DNA of 64,000 nucleotides from Roseobacter sp. (GTDB lineage: Bacteria; Pseudomonadota; Alphaproteobacteria; Rhodobacterales; Rhodobacteraceae): the NCBI GenBank assembly GCA_024636495.1, contig JAGXGZ010000004.1, positions 1 through 64,000 on the forward strand. The letters are read 5' to 3'. Position 1 is the stretch's first letter, and each line of letters opens with the position of its first letter. This document shows, one piece after another, positions 26,533 to 35,537 of this stretch. The position numbers were made by a program, and so were the translations under genes. The notes beneath the pieces were generated by a model that did no database searches, had not been told where the DNA came from, and saw only the letters and a program-made list of their open reading frames with translations.

Positions 26533-27878
26533 TTCGGTGCACCGCCCACGGCTAAACCGCTCGGTACCGATTGTGGGATACCAAGCCGGCCATACAACGC
26601 GGTTTCGTCATCCAAGGTTCGCAAAAACGACACTAAAGCAGCGATATCTGAGGATGCCAGACCAACGGGTTCGCGAATCAAAGCGGCCTGAATAATATTG
26701 TCGCGCGCCAAAGCGTCATCCATTTCACGCCAATCATCGCCTTCAAGCGGGGGCAGGCGGACAGCACGTCGCGTTTTCGCATCCGCATAATGGTCAGCTG
26801 CTGCCACAGGGTCCAGGTGATCGCGCAAAAACCGCTCCATCACCATGTGCGCACCTGCGTGGCCCCAAGGCCCGGTTTGCATCACATTGCGCAGCGACGG
26901 CGTACGAAACGCAAAGGCATCAACCGGATCGCCAGTTACCCCCATCCGCCCCCTATCATGGGCATGATCCTCGAATGCTGCGGCTTTGCCAGGGCCCAGC
27001 TGGGGTGCGCCCATGGCGTGAAATTTGTGATCGGTCTGAAAAGACCCTGAATGGCAGACACTGCACCCGGCATCTGCATAAAACAGGTTCATGCCCTTTT
27101 CCGCCTCTAACGACAGTCCAATCGCAGGATCGCGCAGATAGGCGTCAAACCCCGAGGTATCAGACCGCCATTCATGCGCAATAAACACCGCAATTGCGTT
27201 TGATATGTCGGTAAACGAGATATCATCCGGGATTTTGATATGGTCGTAGACCCCTGAAAAACGTTGCGTATAGTCAGGCAGCGCCGAGATCCTGCGCGAC
27301 AGGATATCCCACGCACCGTCTTCGCCGGTAATCAAACCCTGACGCACAGCTTTTGAGACGTCGTTTTCCGCGCCATGGCCTGCCATTTCATCGGGGCTTA
27401 GGACAGGGAACATGGTTTGCGCCGACAAAAGCGATGCGAACCCGTCCAGCATGTCATCATCCAGCGGTGTTCTGAAACCCGACGCCATGGCGGGGTCGAC
27501 TTCGATCCGGCCATCGTGAAACAAAACCTTGAATTCGGAGGCCCCAAGATTGAACAACGCCGGTGAATTGCGCGGAATCCGGTGCGGCGGCATGTTGTCT
27601 GGTGCACCGCGCCGTTCCAGCCCCAAACCGATACCCCCCTCGCCAAGTCCCAATGACACACCATCGCTGGTCGCGAAATCTGGGTGGTGGCAGGTGGCGC
27701 AGGCAATGTTGCGATTGCCCGACAGGATCGGATCGTAGAACAACAACTGCCCAAGGATCGCCTCGTCTATGTCGACGGCAGCATAGGCCGAGGATTGAAC
27801 AGGGTCAGGAATCGGGCCTGAAAATGCAGCCGTTGCGCTAACGGCCATAAGAAATGCGAAGGGGCGTGCAAGTGTCAT
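26529..27878 (-). CDS. Di-heme cytochrome c peroxidase/MauG family protein
   Basis: A 449-residue periplasmic protein with a Sec signal peptide (first about 20 residues). It has two c-type heme motifs, CATCH at residues 60-64 and CSVCH at 272-276, the arrangement of bacterial cytochrome c peroxidases and MauG. These reduce hydrogen peroxide or oxidise protein side chains with electrons from cytochrome c. The ATG at 27878 was chosen because it starts the signal peptide; the frame runs on upstream without support. Its stop overlaps that of the convergent UnbV-domain gene by 4 bp. Confidence 0.88.
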   Translation of the reverse strand: MTLARPFAFLMAVSATAAFSGPIPDPVQSSAYAAVDIDEAILGQLLFYDPILSGNRNIACATCHHPDFATSDGVSLGLGEGGIGLGLERRGAPDNMPPHRIPRNSPALFNLGASEFKVLFHDGRIEVDPAMASGFRTPLDDDMLDGFASLLSAQTMFPVLSPDEMAGHGAENDVSKAVRQGLITGEDGAWDILSRRISALPDYTQRFSGVYDHIKIPDDISFTDISNAIAVFIAHEWRSDTSGFDAYLRDPAIGLSLEAEKGMNLFYADAGCSVCHSGSFQTDHKFHAMGAPQLGPGKAAAFEDHAHDRGRMGVTGDPVDAFAFRTPSLRNVMQTGPWGHAGAHMVMERFLRDHLDPVAAADHYADAKTRRAVRLPPLEGDDWREMDDALARDNIIQAALIREPVGLASSDIAALVSFLRTLDDETALYGRLGIPQSVPSGLAVGGAPN

Positions 27879-27918
27879 CCCATCACCATTACCCGATTCG
27901 GCCTTTCGGACAAGACAG

Positions 27919-29043
27919 CTAAGCCCAATCGCGCAGCGCCTGTGACAGCCTTGCGAGACCGTCTTGCAAGTTGACAGCAGCGCCGCCGCCCACGCCCAGC
28001 CGGATGTGGTTCGGCTGATCATAGGCGCTGCCGGGCAATAGAAACGTCCGGTAAGGGTCAGCAAGCAACCGGCGCGCAAAGGCATCGCTGTCAATTTCGT
28101 CCGGCAGCCGCGCAAGTCCGATCAAACCGGCACGCGGGGAAACCCAGCTTAGACCGTCTTGTGCATCGACCCATGCGTTCATCTCGGACAGGTTCGCGCG
28201 CCCTTCCTTGCGGGCTTTGTCCATCGAAGTGGCATAGCGCGCGGGGCGCAGGGCAATCTCGGCAATTACCTCGCCCATGATGTTCATGATCTCGGATGAG
28301 TTTTCGCGCAGGATCACGGCATCCATGATCATCTCTGCATCGGGGCAAATCATCCATCCGGTGCGCAACCCCTGAAGCCCCAAAGCCTTCGAGACAGATC
28401 CTGTTGTGATCCCTTTGTGATAGATCCCCGCCACCGATGGTGCGCGCGGCCCGTCCCACTCAAGCCCGGCGTAAACCTCGTCTATCAACAACCACGCGCC
28501 AACGCGGTCGGCGATTTTCACAAGCTGGCTGATCTCATCCGCGTTCAGCAAATCGCCGGTCGGATTGTTGGGGTTTGTCAGAAAGATCAATTTGGTCTGA
28601 TCGGTTACGACATCGGCAATCTGGTCAATCGGCAGGTGCCAGCCATCAGTCTCGTGCCGTGTGACCCGCGTGATCTTGGCCCCGATGGCTTTGGCCAGAA
28701 CCTCTGCCTGCGGCCAACCGGGTGTTTCAATCACGATCTCATCACCGGGTTGCAGCAGTTGCATGATCGCCAGATAATTCGCCTCGGCAGCGCCGGCGGT
28801 GACCAGCACATCGCCGCGTGCACAAATCCCAGTCAGCCCAGCCTGTTCCAGCACGTGATCACGCAGTTCGGGCAGGCCGCGAAAGTCGCGATTATTCCAA
28901 TCCAGAGACTGGTTTGGATCAAGATCTTCCAGATAATCGCCCAGCTTTGGCGACCCTGATAACGAAAACCCGACAATCGCTTCGGGGGCGGCATCGGTTG
29001 TTTCAAGCAAATATTGAAACAGCGTGTGTATCTTGACTTTCAT
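27919..29043 (-). CDS. Class I/II PLP-dependent aminotransferase
   Basis: A 374-residue fold-type I aminotransferase starting at the ATG at 29043; the longer open frame has no family features. It has NPNNPTGDLLN, the PLP aspartate in LLIDEVYAGLEW and the Schiff-base lysine in TGSVSKALGLQGLRTGW. The type resembles the small aminotransferases that act on neutral or aromatic amino acids. It is divergent from an MBL-fold hydrolase with only 42 bp between the starts. No biosynthetic partner is adjacent, so the substrate is open. Confidence 0.83.
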   Translation of the reverse strand: MKVKIHTLFQYLLETTDAAPEAIVGFSLSGSPKLGDYLEDLDPNQSLDWNNRDFRGLPELRDHVLEQAGLTGICARGDVLVTAGAAEANYLAIMQLLQPGDEIVIETPGWPQAEVLAKAIGAKITRVTRHETDGWHLPIDQIADVVTDQTKLIFLTNPNNPTGDLLNADEISQLVKIADRVGAWLLIDEVYAGLEWDGPRAPSVAGIYHKGITTGSVSKALGLQGLRTGWMICPDAEMIMDAVILRENSSEIMNIMGEVIAEIALRPARYATSMDKARKEGRANLSEMNAWVDAQDGLSWVSPRAGLIGLARLPDEIDSDAFARRLLADPYRTFLLPGSAYDQPNHIRLGVGGGAAVNLQDGLARLSQALRDWA

Positions 29044-29085
29044 GCGGCCCCTCTGGCTAACATGCCCGCAAACAGGGGCAGTTAT

Positions 29086-29844
29086 ATGAATATGCAAGTT
29101 TCGTTGAAAGGCAAACCCGTCCGGCTTGCGGTGCTTGATTATGGCTTTTTTCGTGTGCATGCAGGCCCGCGCGACATCGGCATTTGTGGATATGTCATTC
29201 AGACAGATGCGGGCGAAACCGTCTTGATAGACACTGGATTTCCGCAAAAATACGCCGAAGATGCTGATGCTGCAACAGCTCAGGATGATCTTGGCAGCTT
29301 TGGCCAGGTTCTGTCGGTGACGTCTGAAAACATGCCGGGGCCGCAACTGGCGAAACTTGGTCTGGCCAAACAAGATGTGACGCTGATGATACAAAGCCAT
29401 ACCCATATCGATCATGTGGGCGATATGGCCGGATACCCGCAGGCCCCGATCCTGATTGCGGCGGCAGAACGTGCTTTGCCAAGGCCGCTTTATTGGTCCG
29501 GCAAGCAGGCGATGGACTGGCCTGATGCGAATTATGCGCTTGTTTCACATGATTTTAATTTGGGTGATGGGTTTGACGTGTTGCTTTGCCCCGGTCACGC
29601 GCCGGGTCAGCTGGCATTTATGGTGCATTTGCCTGAAACGGGCTGGGTTTTGCTGACGTCAGACGCTATCAGCCGTGCCTCTGAGATTGACGAGAAATTT
29701 GCAGGTTCATGGGATGTTGATCAGGCAATCCATCATGGAGACCGTTTAATGAAGCTGGCAACCGAGCGGGATGCGTTCATCATCTTTGGTCACAGCCCCG
29801 AAGATTGGCCCACGCTGCAAAAAGCCCCGCATTGGTTTACTTAA
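29086..29844 (+). CDS. MBL-fold metallo-hydrolase (N-acyl homoserine lactonase-like)
   Basis: A 252-residue metallo-beta-lactamase fold hydrolase. The metal motif SHTHIDHVGD (HxHxDH) lies near residues 104-113, and later ligands include the His in PGHAPGQ and the final GHSPEDW. The ending and the DTGFP motif resemble the lactonase-type (AHL lactonase AttM/AiiA) group. The substrate is not established. The start ATG 29086 has GGGG upstream. It is divergent from the aminotransferase. Confidence 0.8.
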   Translation: MNMQVSLKGKPVRLAVLDYGFFRVHAGPRDIGICGYVIQTDAGETVLIDTGFPQKYAEDADAATAQDDLGSFGQVLSVTSENMPGPQLAKLGLAKQDVTLMIQSHTHIDHVGDMAGYPQAPILIAAAERALPRPLYWSGKQAMDWPDANYALVSHDFNLGDGFDVLLCPGHAPGQLAFMVHLPETGWVLLTSDAISRASEIDEKFAGSWDVDQAIHHGDRLMKLATERDAFIIFGHSPEDWPTLQKAPHWFT

Positions 29845-29950
29845 AGCGCCGGCTGGGTCACAAAAACTTCTTTTGTGGTGACAAATATGTGATTAGGGTT
29901 TCCCCCAAGGCCGAAAACATCGGTCAAAAACCAACGGTGGGAGTATTGTT

Positions 29951-30292
29951 GTGGGTAAAAGAGACGAATGGATCGCGAAGTACGCGGATGATTTGACAAA
30001 CAAGTGCGGCATGACGCCAGACATGGATCTGCTGACAAAGGTTACAATCGGCTGCGGGCCGTCGATCTATAATGCTGATGCGCAGACCGTCGCAGGATCG
30101 CAAGAAAGCGAACTTGAACTGGTCAAGAATAACTTCTTGATGAAAAAGCTGGGCATGGCGGACGGCCCTGAACTGATGGAAGCCATCCATAAAGTGATCG
30201 AGGTTTACGGCAAATCCGAACGCAACAAATACCGTGCAGTGGTCTATTATATGCTGACCAAGCATTTCGGCAAAGAAGCCGTTTACGGCTAA
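29951..30292 (+). CDS. DUF2853 family protein
   Basis: A 113-residue soluble helical protein of the DUF2853 family, found widely in Rhodobacterales. Recognised by the GKRDEWIAKY start, TIGCGPSIYNADAQTVA and the YRAVVYYMLTKHF end. It begins with GTG after a GGGAG site. No enzyme motif is seen and the function is unknown. It stands alone and is followed by a strong terminator. Confidence 0.85.
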   Translation: MGKRDEWIAKYADDLTNKCGMTPDMDLLTKVTIGCGPSIYNADAQTVAGSQESELELVKNNFLMKKLGMADGPELMEAIHKVIEVYGKSERNKYRAVVYYMLTKHFGKEAVYG

Positions 30293-30330
30293 GCCCAGCG
30301 TTTCAAATAAACCCGAAGTTTAAGCCCAGA

Positions 30331-30360
30331 ACGCCCGATTGGTTAATCGGGCGTTTCTTT
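30331..30360 (+). terminator. Rho-independent terminator after DUF2853 gene
   Basis: Perfect 10-bp stem (30331-30340 with 30345-30354), loop GGTT, followed by TTCTTT, 38 bp after the stop. Confidence 0.88.
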
Positions 30361-30492
30361 ATTGTAAGGCCTTTGAATTACTCGATTGTTGCGGTGAAGC
30401 GCCTGACGAAGTATACCAATCAAGTCGGCCAGGATGGCCAGAACAAATTTCGATACACGCAAGGTGGTCTTTAGGGATTAGCGTGGGGTGAG

Positions 30493-30523
30493 AAAGGGTT
30501 CTGGCGGGGTGCTGGAACCCTTT
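30493..30523 (-). terminator. Terminator after the EVE-domain gene
   Basis: Arms AAAGGGTTC (30493-30501) and GAACCCTTT (30515-30523), directly next to the stop codon of the minus-strand gene, so it closes the tsaD-gpsA-yciI-EVE operon. T-rich on both sides (TTTCT on the minus strand), so it may work in both directions. Confidence 0.7.
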
Positions 30524-30949
30524 TTACACATCAGCTTCGGTTTCGCCCAATGCGCAGATCTGCTGCCATTGCTGCTTTGTCACCGGTTGCACCGAAAGGC
30601 GCGGGCTTTTGACCAACGGCATGTCATCGAACCGCCCATCCGATTTCACCTGATCCAGCGTCACCAGCTTTGCAAAAGGGCGCACCGCTTTGATGTCAAC
30701 GCAGATCCATCGATCATCGTCAGTCGAGCTATCCTGATGCGCTTGGGCGCACACCTCGACAATCCCGACAATCGCGCGCTCCCCTTGGGAATGATAGAAA
30801 AACCCACGGTCGCCCAAGGCCATGTCGCGCATAAAATTGCGCGCTTGATAGTTGCGGACACCGTCCCATTCTTCGCCCGCATCGCCTTTGGCGATTTAAT
30901 CATCCCAACCCCAGGTGGACGGTTCGGATTTGAACAACCAATAGGCCAT
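30524..30949 (-). pseudogene. EVE-domain protein gene with an in-frame stop
   Basis: The frame from ATG 30949 to the stop at 30524 would encode a 141-residue EVE-domain protein, a small fold related to PUA and YTH domains that binds modified bases. It begins AYWLFKSEPSTWGWDD, the family's standard start. Codon 18 is TAA (30896-30898), where homologues I recall have Gln in WDDQ; a single C-to-T change would explain it. The rest is intact (EWDGVRNYQARN, GFFYHS, LSVQPVT). A restart at the ATG at 30832 would give 102 residues lacking the first strand and the ligand-pocket residues. The start overlaps the yciI stop (TGATG). Sequencing error is the main alternative to a true nonsense mutation. Confidence 0.8.
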
Positions 30950-31221
30950 CAGCCGATGACCTTGTTCCACGCGACAAGCTGCACATCTGCAAACAACCCG
31001 GCCTTGGCGTAGGGGTCATTATCAGCCCAGTCTTGCGCCGCAGCCATGTCGGCCACATCCAAAATCACCAGCGAACCGCACATTTGCCCATCATCATCCA
31101 GCAAAGGGCCAGCTTGCGCGACACATCCGGTTGATTTCAAATAATCGACGTGCGCGGGGCGGTTTTCTTGGCGAACGGGCAGCGCACCGGGTTTGTCATG
31201 GGCGAATAGGGCAACAAGCAT
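30949..31221 (-). CDS. YciI family protein
   Basis: A 90-residue YciI-like protein with a dimeric ferredoxin-like fold. The conserved His and Asp positions are present (FAHDKPGA, RPAHVDYL, and the DDDGQMCGSLVI strand). Proteins of this family may be small hydrolases, but most have no known role. It follows gpsA by one base, with GGAAG inside the gpsA end as ribosome-binding site, and overlaps the start of the EVE gene. In Rhodobacterales this order with tsaD and gpsA is common as far as I recall. Confidence 0.85.
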   Translation of the reverse strand: MLVALFAHDKPGALPVRQENRPAHVDYLKSTGCVAQAGPLLDDDGQMCGSLVILDVADMAAAQDWADNDPYAKAGLFADVQLVAWNKVIG

Positions 31222-31222
31222 A

Positions 31223-32176
31223 TCATTCTTCCTTTAACGGACGGTTCAAAAGCGCCTTCATCGCGCTGCGCACATCTAATCTGTTCTCGACCAACCCTGC
31301 AACGGCTGCCGTGATCGGCAAATCCAACCCTTGCTTTTGCGCAAGCGCATCAACGGCGCGGGCGGTGGCCGCCCCTTCAACCGTTGTGCTGCTGTCAAAC
31401 GCAAGGTTTTCACCGAACGCCAACCCAAGCCGATAGTTTCGCGATTGCGAAGACGTGCAGGTCAAGACAAGATCGCCAAAGCCCGACAGCCCCGCCAATG
31501 TATCGGGCTTGGCGTGCAAATGCTCGGCAAGCCGTTGCATCTCGGCAAAGCCGCGCGTCATTAAAGCCGCCCGCGCGCTTTCCCCCAGACCGGCACCAAT
31601 CGCCGCACCGCAGGCAATCGCAACCACATTTTTCAGCGCACCGCCCAGCTCCGCCCCGATTGTGTCGGTAGTGCGATAAAGCCGCAGGTTTTGCGTTGTT
31701 AGAGCCTGTTGTAGCGTTTCACCGATAGCAGAATCCGCACAGGCCAATGTCAACGCTGTCGGAAGCCCGCGCGCGATATCCGCGCCAAAGCTCGGGCCGG
31801 TCAAAATCGCTGGCACCGCCGTGGGAAGCGTATCACGGATAACAGCCAGCGGGCCTTTGCCAGTCTCAAGCTCGATCCCTTTGCAGCAGGCGACAATGGT
31901 TTTTCCGTCTAGAAGTCCCGCGTGATCGGTAAGAAACGCGCGGAGTTTTTGCATGGGCACGGCAACCAGCAGAATGTCGGCTTTGGCCGCGTCGGCCAGC
32001 GTATCAGTCACGAACAACGCCGTCGGAAAGGGACATCCCGGCAACCGGTTGGTATTCTCGCGTGCCTTATCCATGCCGCCCATCGTGCGCGCCCAAAGGC
32101 AAACCGGCCCCTTATGTGCCAACGAAATCGCCAATGCTGTGCCAAAGGCACCGGCACCCAGAACCGCGATGCTCAT
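31223..32176 (-). CDS. gpsA: Glycerol-3-phosphate dehydrogenase [NAD(P)+]
   Basis: A 317-residue cytoplasmic enzyme reducing dihydroxyacetone phosphate to sn-glycerol 3-phosphate for phospholipid synthesis. The N-terminal Rossmann motif [10 protein letters not shown], the middle KGIE stretch, the substrate region [14 protein letters not shown] and the catalytic lysine in [13 protein letters not shown] are present. The ATG at 32176 overlaps the end of tsaD (ATGA), so the two are translationally coupled; the open frame further upstream lies inside tsaD. Confidence 0.95.
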   Translation of the reverse strand: MSIAVLGAGAFGTALAISLAHKGPVCLWARTMGGMDKARENTNRLPGCPFPTALFVTDTLADAAKADILLVAVPMQKLRAFLTDHAGLLDGKTIVACCKGIELETGKGPLAVIRDTLPTAVPAILTGPSFGADIARGLPTALTLACADSAIGETLQQALTTQNLRLYRTTDTIGAELGGALKNVVAIACGAAIGAGLGESARAALMTRGFAEMQRLAEHLHAKPDTLAGLSGFGDLVLTCTSSQSRNYRLGLAFGENLAFDSSTTVEGAATARAVDALAQKQGLDLPITAAVAGLVENRLDVRSAMKALLNRPLKEE

Positions 32177-33258
32177 GCTTTTGCACCCTTCTTGCCACTG
32201 CCCAACATGGCAGGTTGGCTGGTATCCAGCGGCCAACGGGGTCGGGCCGAAAGGGTTAAATCGTCTGGTCCGCGCAAAGTGCTCTGCTCGATTGCGGCAA
32301 AAGCGATCATCGCGGCATTGTCAGTGCAAAGGGCAAGCGGCGGTGCGATAAAGGCAGCGTTAAAACTGCTTGAAACAGTCTCTAATCCTTGCCGAATTGC
32401 GCTATTGGCTGCAACGCCACCCGCGACACACAGGCTGGGTGTCATCGGCGCGGCCTCAAGGTAAATTTTCATCGCGCGGCGTGTTTTCTCGGCCAGAACA
32501 TCCACAACTGCGGCTTGAAATCCGGCGGCTAGATTGGCTTGATCCTGAACGGTCAGCCCGCCTTTTTCAGCGATGATTTTGTCACGCATCCGCAGCACTG
32601 CGGTTTTCAACCCTGAAAAGGACATGTCGCAATCGGCGCGATCCAGCAAAGGGCGTGGAAAGGCAAAATGTTTTGCATCACCTTTCAATGCGGCCTTTTC
32701 AATTTCCGGACCACCGGGTTGCGGCAAGGATATCAACCGTGCAACCTTGTCAAACGCCTCGCCTGGTGCGTCATCGATCGTGCCTCCCAGCCGCTCAAAG
32801 TGGTCAGGCGCGTGCACCAGCAAGAACTGGCAATGCCCGCCTGATACCAAAAGCATCAAATACGGATAGGCGACATCATCCGTAAGACGTGGTGTCAGTG
32901 CATGGCCCGCAAGATGGTTTACACCGTAAAGCGGCTTGCCCGTTGCAGCTGCCAGCCCCTTGGCGCACATCACGCCTGACAAAACGCCACCGATCAATCC
33001 CGGCCCAGCGGTTACCGCAAATGCATCGACATCTGCCAGTGTTAGACCCGCTTTTGACAAGGCCTGCTCCGCACAAAGGTCCAGCTTTTCGGCATGGGCC
33101 CGTGCTGCAATTTCAGGAACCACGCCACCGAACGCGGCGTGAAGATTGGTTTGCCCAACCACGACGGATGACAAAACGACAGGCTTTTCCCCCGGCTTGC
33201 GGCTTACCAGTGCTGCGGCGGTGTCGTCGCAGCTGCTTTCCAATCCAAGAACAATCAT
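32173..33258 (-). CDS. tsaD: tRNA N6-adenosine threonylcarbamoyltransferase
   Basis: A 361-residue TsaD, which transfers the threonylcarbamoyl group to A37 of tRNAs that read ANN codons. Typical features are [13 protein letters not shown] at the N-terminus, the metal-binding region around [47 protein letters not shown] and [10 protein letters not shown]. The start at 33258 fits the family; the frame extends 24 codons upstream without homology. First gene of the tsaD-gpsA-yciI-EVE operon, divergent from hemD across an 80-bp shared promoter region. Confidence 0.96.
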   Translation of the reverse strand: MIVLGLESSCDDTAAALVSRKPGEKPVVLSSVVVGQTNLHAAFGGVVPEIAARAHAEKLDLCAEQALSKAGLTLADVDAFAVTAGPGLIGGVLSGVMCAKGLAAATGKPLYGVNHLAGHALTPRLTDDVAYPYLMLLVSGGHCQFLLVHAPDHFERLGGTIDDAPGEAFDKVARLISLPQPGGPEIEKAALKGDAKHFAFPRPLLDRADCDMSFSGLKTAVLRMRDKIIAEKGGLTVQDQANLAAGFQAAVVDVLAEKTRRAMKIYLEAAPMTPSLCVAGGVAANSAIRQGLETVSSSFNAAFIAPPLALCTDNAAMIAFAAIEQSTLRGPDDLTLSARPRWPLDTSQPAMLGSGKKGAKA

Positions 33259-33338
33259 CGCCGTATCCGTTGCAAGGGTGCTTGCAGGCAAGTAACACCT
33301 TGGGGCAAGTGGAACAATCCTTGGGGCCAATCTGCCAG

Positions 33339-34025
33339 ATGACCAAGCCAGTGTTGATCATGACCCGGCCCACCCCAAGCGCTGAGGCGTTCTTGCAATC
33401 GTTGCCACCTGAGGTGCGCGCCAAGCTGTCGGTGGTGATCAGCCCGCTGTTACAGATCAACCCAACAGATGCTTTGGTCGATATGGCGGGGGTTGAGGGC
33501 GTGATCTTTACATCGGCAAACGGTGTCGCGCATGGCCCAAAGCCGCAAACCTGTCCGGCTTTCTGCGTTGGGTCAAAAACAACGCAGGCCGCGTTGGAAA
33601 TTGGCTGGCCTGCGCAAACGGCGGGCCGGGATGCGGATGAACTGGTTGAAACGTTGACGGCAATGCGACCGAATTTTCCCCTGTTACATATCTGTGGCGA
33701 ACACCAGCGCGGTGATATTGCAACCAGACTAACCAGGGTTGGCCTGCTGACCGAAACGGCGATTGTATATAAGCAAGCGCTTTTGCCGCTTTCGGCGTTG
33801 GCAAAGTCCATGCTGGCCAGTGGTACGCGTTGCATTGTGCCACTATTTTCACCACGAACAGCCGAACAGTTTGCTGCGCAATGGGATGACCTGCGCAACG
33901 TAAGCATTCTGGCGCTTAGCCCTGCAGTCGCACAAGCACTGGCCGAAAAAAGGCCGAAACAACTGTTAATTGCAGACAACCCAACAGCCGCTTCAATGCG
34001 TTTAGCACTTGAAACTCTGATCTAA
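33339..34025 (+). CDS. hemD: Uroporphyrinogen-III synthase
   Basis: A 228-residue HemD, which closes hydroxymethylbilane to uroporphyrinogen III with inversion of ring D. HemD is poorly conserved, but the start ([14 protein letters not shown]), [15 protein letters not shown]-like positions and the two-domain length fit well. The location divergent from tsaD and before mic60 and a HemY-N gene is the usual alphaproteobacterial arrangement. The ATG at 33339 is preferred; the longer open frame overlaps tsaD antisense and is not supported. Confidence 0.88.
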   Translation: MTKPVLIMTRPTPSAEAFLQSLPPEVRAKLSVVISPLLQINPTDALVDMAGVEGVIFTSANGVAHGPKPQTCPAFCVGSKTTQAALEIGWPAQTAGRDADELVETLTAMRPNFPLLHICGEHQRGDIATRLTRVGLLTETAIVYKQALLPLSALAKSMLASGTRCIVPLFSPRTAEQFAAQWDDLRNVSILALSPAVAQALAEKRPKQLLIADNPTAASMRLALETLI

Positions 34026-34114
34026 TGGGGCAGCTTAGCTTGAAGATCGACCCATATGCCGTCTAAGATTGTAAAAATAGCTGACAAACTGTCAGAATCG
34101 GAAAGGTTTTAAGC

Positions 34115-35527
34115 GTGGCGAAAGCGAAAACTCCAAGTACAGGCGGCGATAAAGCGACGCAAAATTCCACCTCGCGCGCGTCTTCGGCTGCTTCCAAGCC
34201 CAAAACGACGGCAAACGCACCCACGAAAGCAACAGGGTCAGCGGCCAAAGCAGCACCGGATAAAACACCCCAGACCGCTAAACCGACCGCCAAGACGTCG
34301 GCTGCCGCGAAGGTGCCGCAAGATATCACGACATCCGTGGCACCTGATGCAAAGAAGGATGTGGCCCCTGTTGCTGATCCTGCCAAGGCGGAAAGCGCCA
34401 AGCCTGCGGTTACGGCAGAAACCAAAGCCAACGTTGAAACGGCTTCGGTGGCTAAAAATGCCGACAACAAGGCAGAGCCGGCCAAGGATACGCAACCGCC
34501 CAAAGCTGCACCGACTGCAAGCCAGCCGCCGCAATCGACCACACCGGCACCCGCCAAAACCACAAAGGCCGAGCCGCATAAAAGCGGCAGCGTTTTCGTT
34601 CCAATGCTGCTGGGCGGGTTCATCGCCGGGGCAATCGGCTTTGCCGCAGCAGAGATGAATGTTCTGGGGTTGCGGTCAGATCCGGCGACGCAAACAGACG
34701 TTGAAACCACATTCGAGGCGGACCTGGCCGCACAAGAGGCCCGGATCGCAACGCTGGAGCAGGCAACGTCTGAAACTCTGGCAGTGACTGACATGTCTGC
34801 AACCGAAGCGGCCTTGGAAGAAATCACGGCAAACGTCGCGGCCCTCACCGCCCGCGTTGACGAGATCGCAAACCGTCCTGCTCCGACTGTTCCCGATGCG
34901 CCCGAAGTTGACACCAGCGCATTCGAGGCAGAGCTTGCCGGGCTGAAAACATCGGTCGAAACCCAGCGTGACGAAATACAAAAGCTGCTTGAAAACGCGC
35001 TAAGTGTGGAAGAGGCGACAGCCCAAGCCGCGCAGGCTGCCACTGCGCAATCTGCTATTGCACGGATCGTTGCCGCGATTACGACAGGCCAGCCTTTCGC
35101 AGCCGAGGTGACTGAATTACAGGCGAATGGTATACCAGATTTGCCTGCCGCCTTGCGCGATGTCGCCGAAACAGGAGTTGCCACCAGCGCCAATCTGCAA
35201 GACCGCTTTCCGGATGCAGCCCGCGCTGCGTTATCGGCGGCGCGGGCCAATGCGCCCGCAGATGCGGGTGGCGGCATTGGCAGCTTTTTGAAAAACCAGC
35301 TTGGTGCCCGGTCGGTCACCCCGCGTGAAGGCGATGATCCCGATGCGGTCTTGTCCCGCGCCGAGGCGGCAATGCGCGATGGCCGTCTGCAAGACGCGCT
35401 GACCGAGGTTCAAGCCCTTCCCGACGAGGCGAAAGCCCCATTGGCCGACTGGATTGCCGATGCGCAGGCCCGCCAAGCCGCACAAGATGCCGTAGATACC
35501 CTGACACAACGCCTGACGGCAAACTAA
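34115..35527 (+). CDS. Alphaproteobacterial Mic60/mitofilin homologue
   Basis: A 470-residue inner-membrane protein matching the COG4223 family, the bacterial relatives of mitochondrial Mic60, which shape intracytoplasmic membranes. Residues 1-155 are a low-complexity tail rich in Ala, Lys, Pro and Thr. A single membrane helix follows (about 158-180, FVPMLLGGFIAGAIGFAAAE), then a periplasmic coiled-coil stretch (195-330) and a C-terminal helical mitofilin-like domain. The place between hemD and the HemY-N gene is the known genomic signature of this family. The high-Ala composition produces long spurious antisense frames. Confidence 0.87.
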   Translation: MAKAKTPSTGGDKATQNSTSRASSAASKPKTTANAPTKATGSAAKAAPDKTPQTAKPTAKTSAAAKVPQDITTSVAPDAKKDVAPVADPAKAESAKPAVTAETKANVETASVAKNADNKAEPAKDTQPPKAAPTASQPPQSTTPAPAKTTKAEPHKSGSVFVPMLLGGFIAGAIGFAAAEMNVLGLRSDPATQTDVETTFEADLAAQEARIATLEQATSETLAVTDMSATEAALEEITANVAALTARVDEIANRPAPTVPDAPEVDTSAFEAELAGLKTSVETQRDEIQKLLENALSVEEATAQAAQAATAQSAIARIVAAITTGQPFAAEVTELQANGIPDLPAALRDVAETGVATSANLQDRFPDAARAALSAARANAPADAGGGIGSFLKNQLGARSVTPREGDDPDAVLSRAEAAMRDGRLQDALTEVQALPDEAKAPLADWIADAQARQAAQDAVDTLTQRLTAN

Positions 35528-35537
35528 GGAAACGAAT

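Noticed and set aside
34063-35319. 418-residue minus-strand frame rich in Ala and Ser
   Set aside because: Antisense to the Ala/Lys/Pro-rich part of the Mic60 homologue; the composition explains it.
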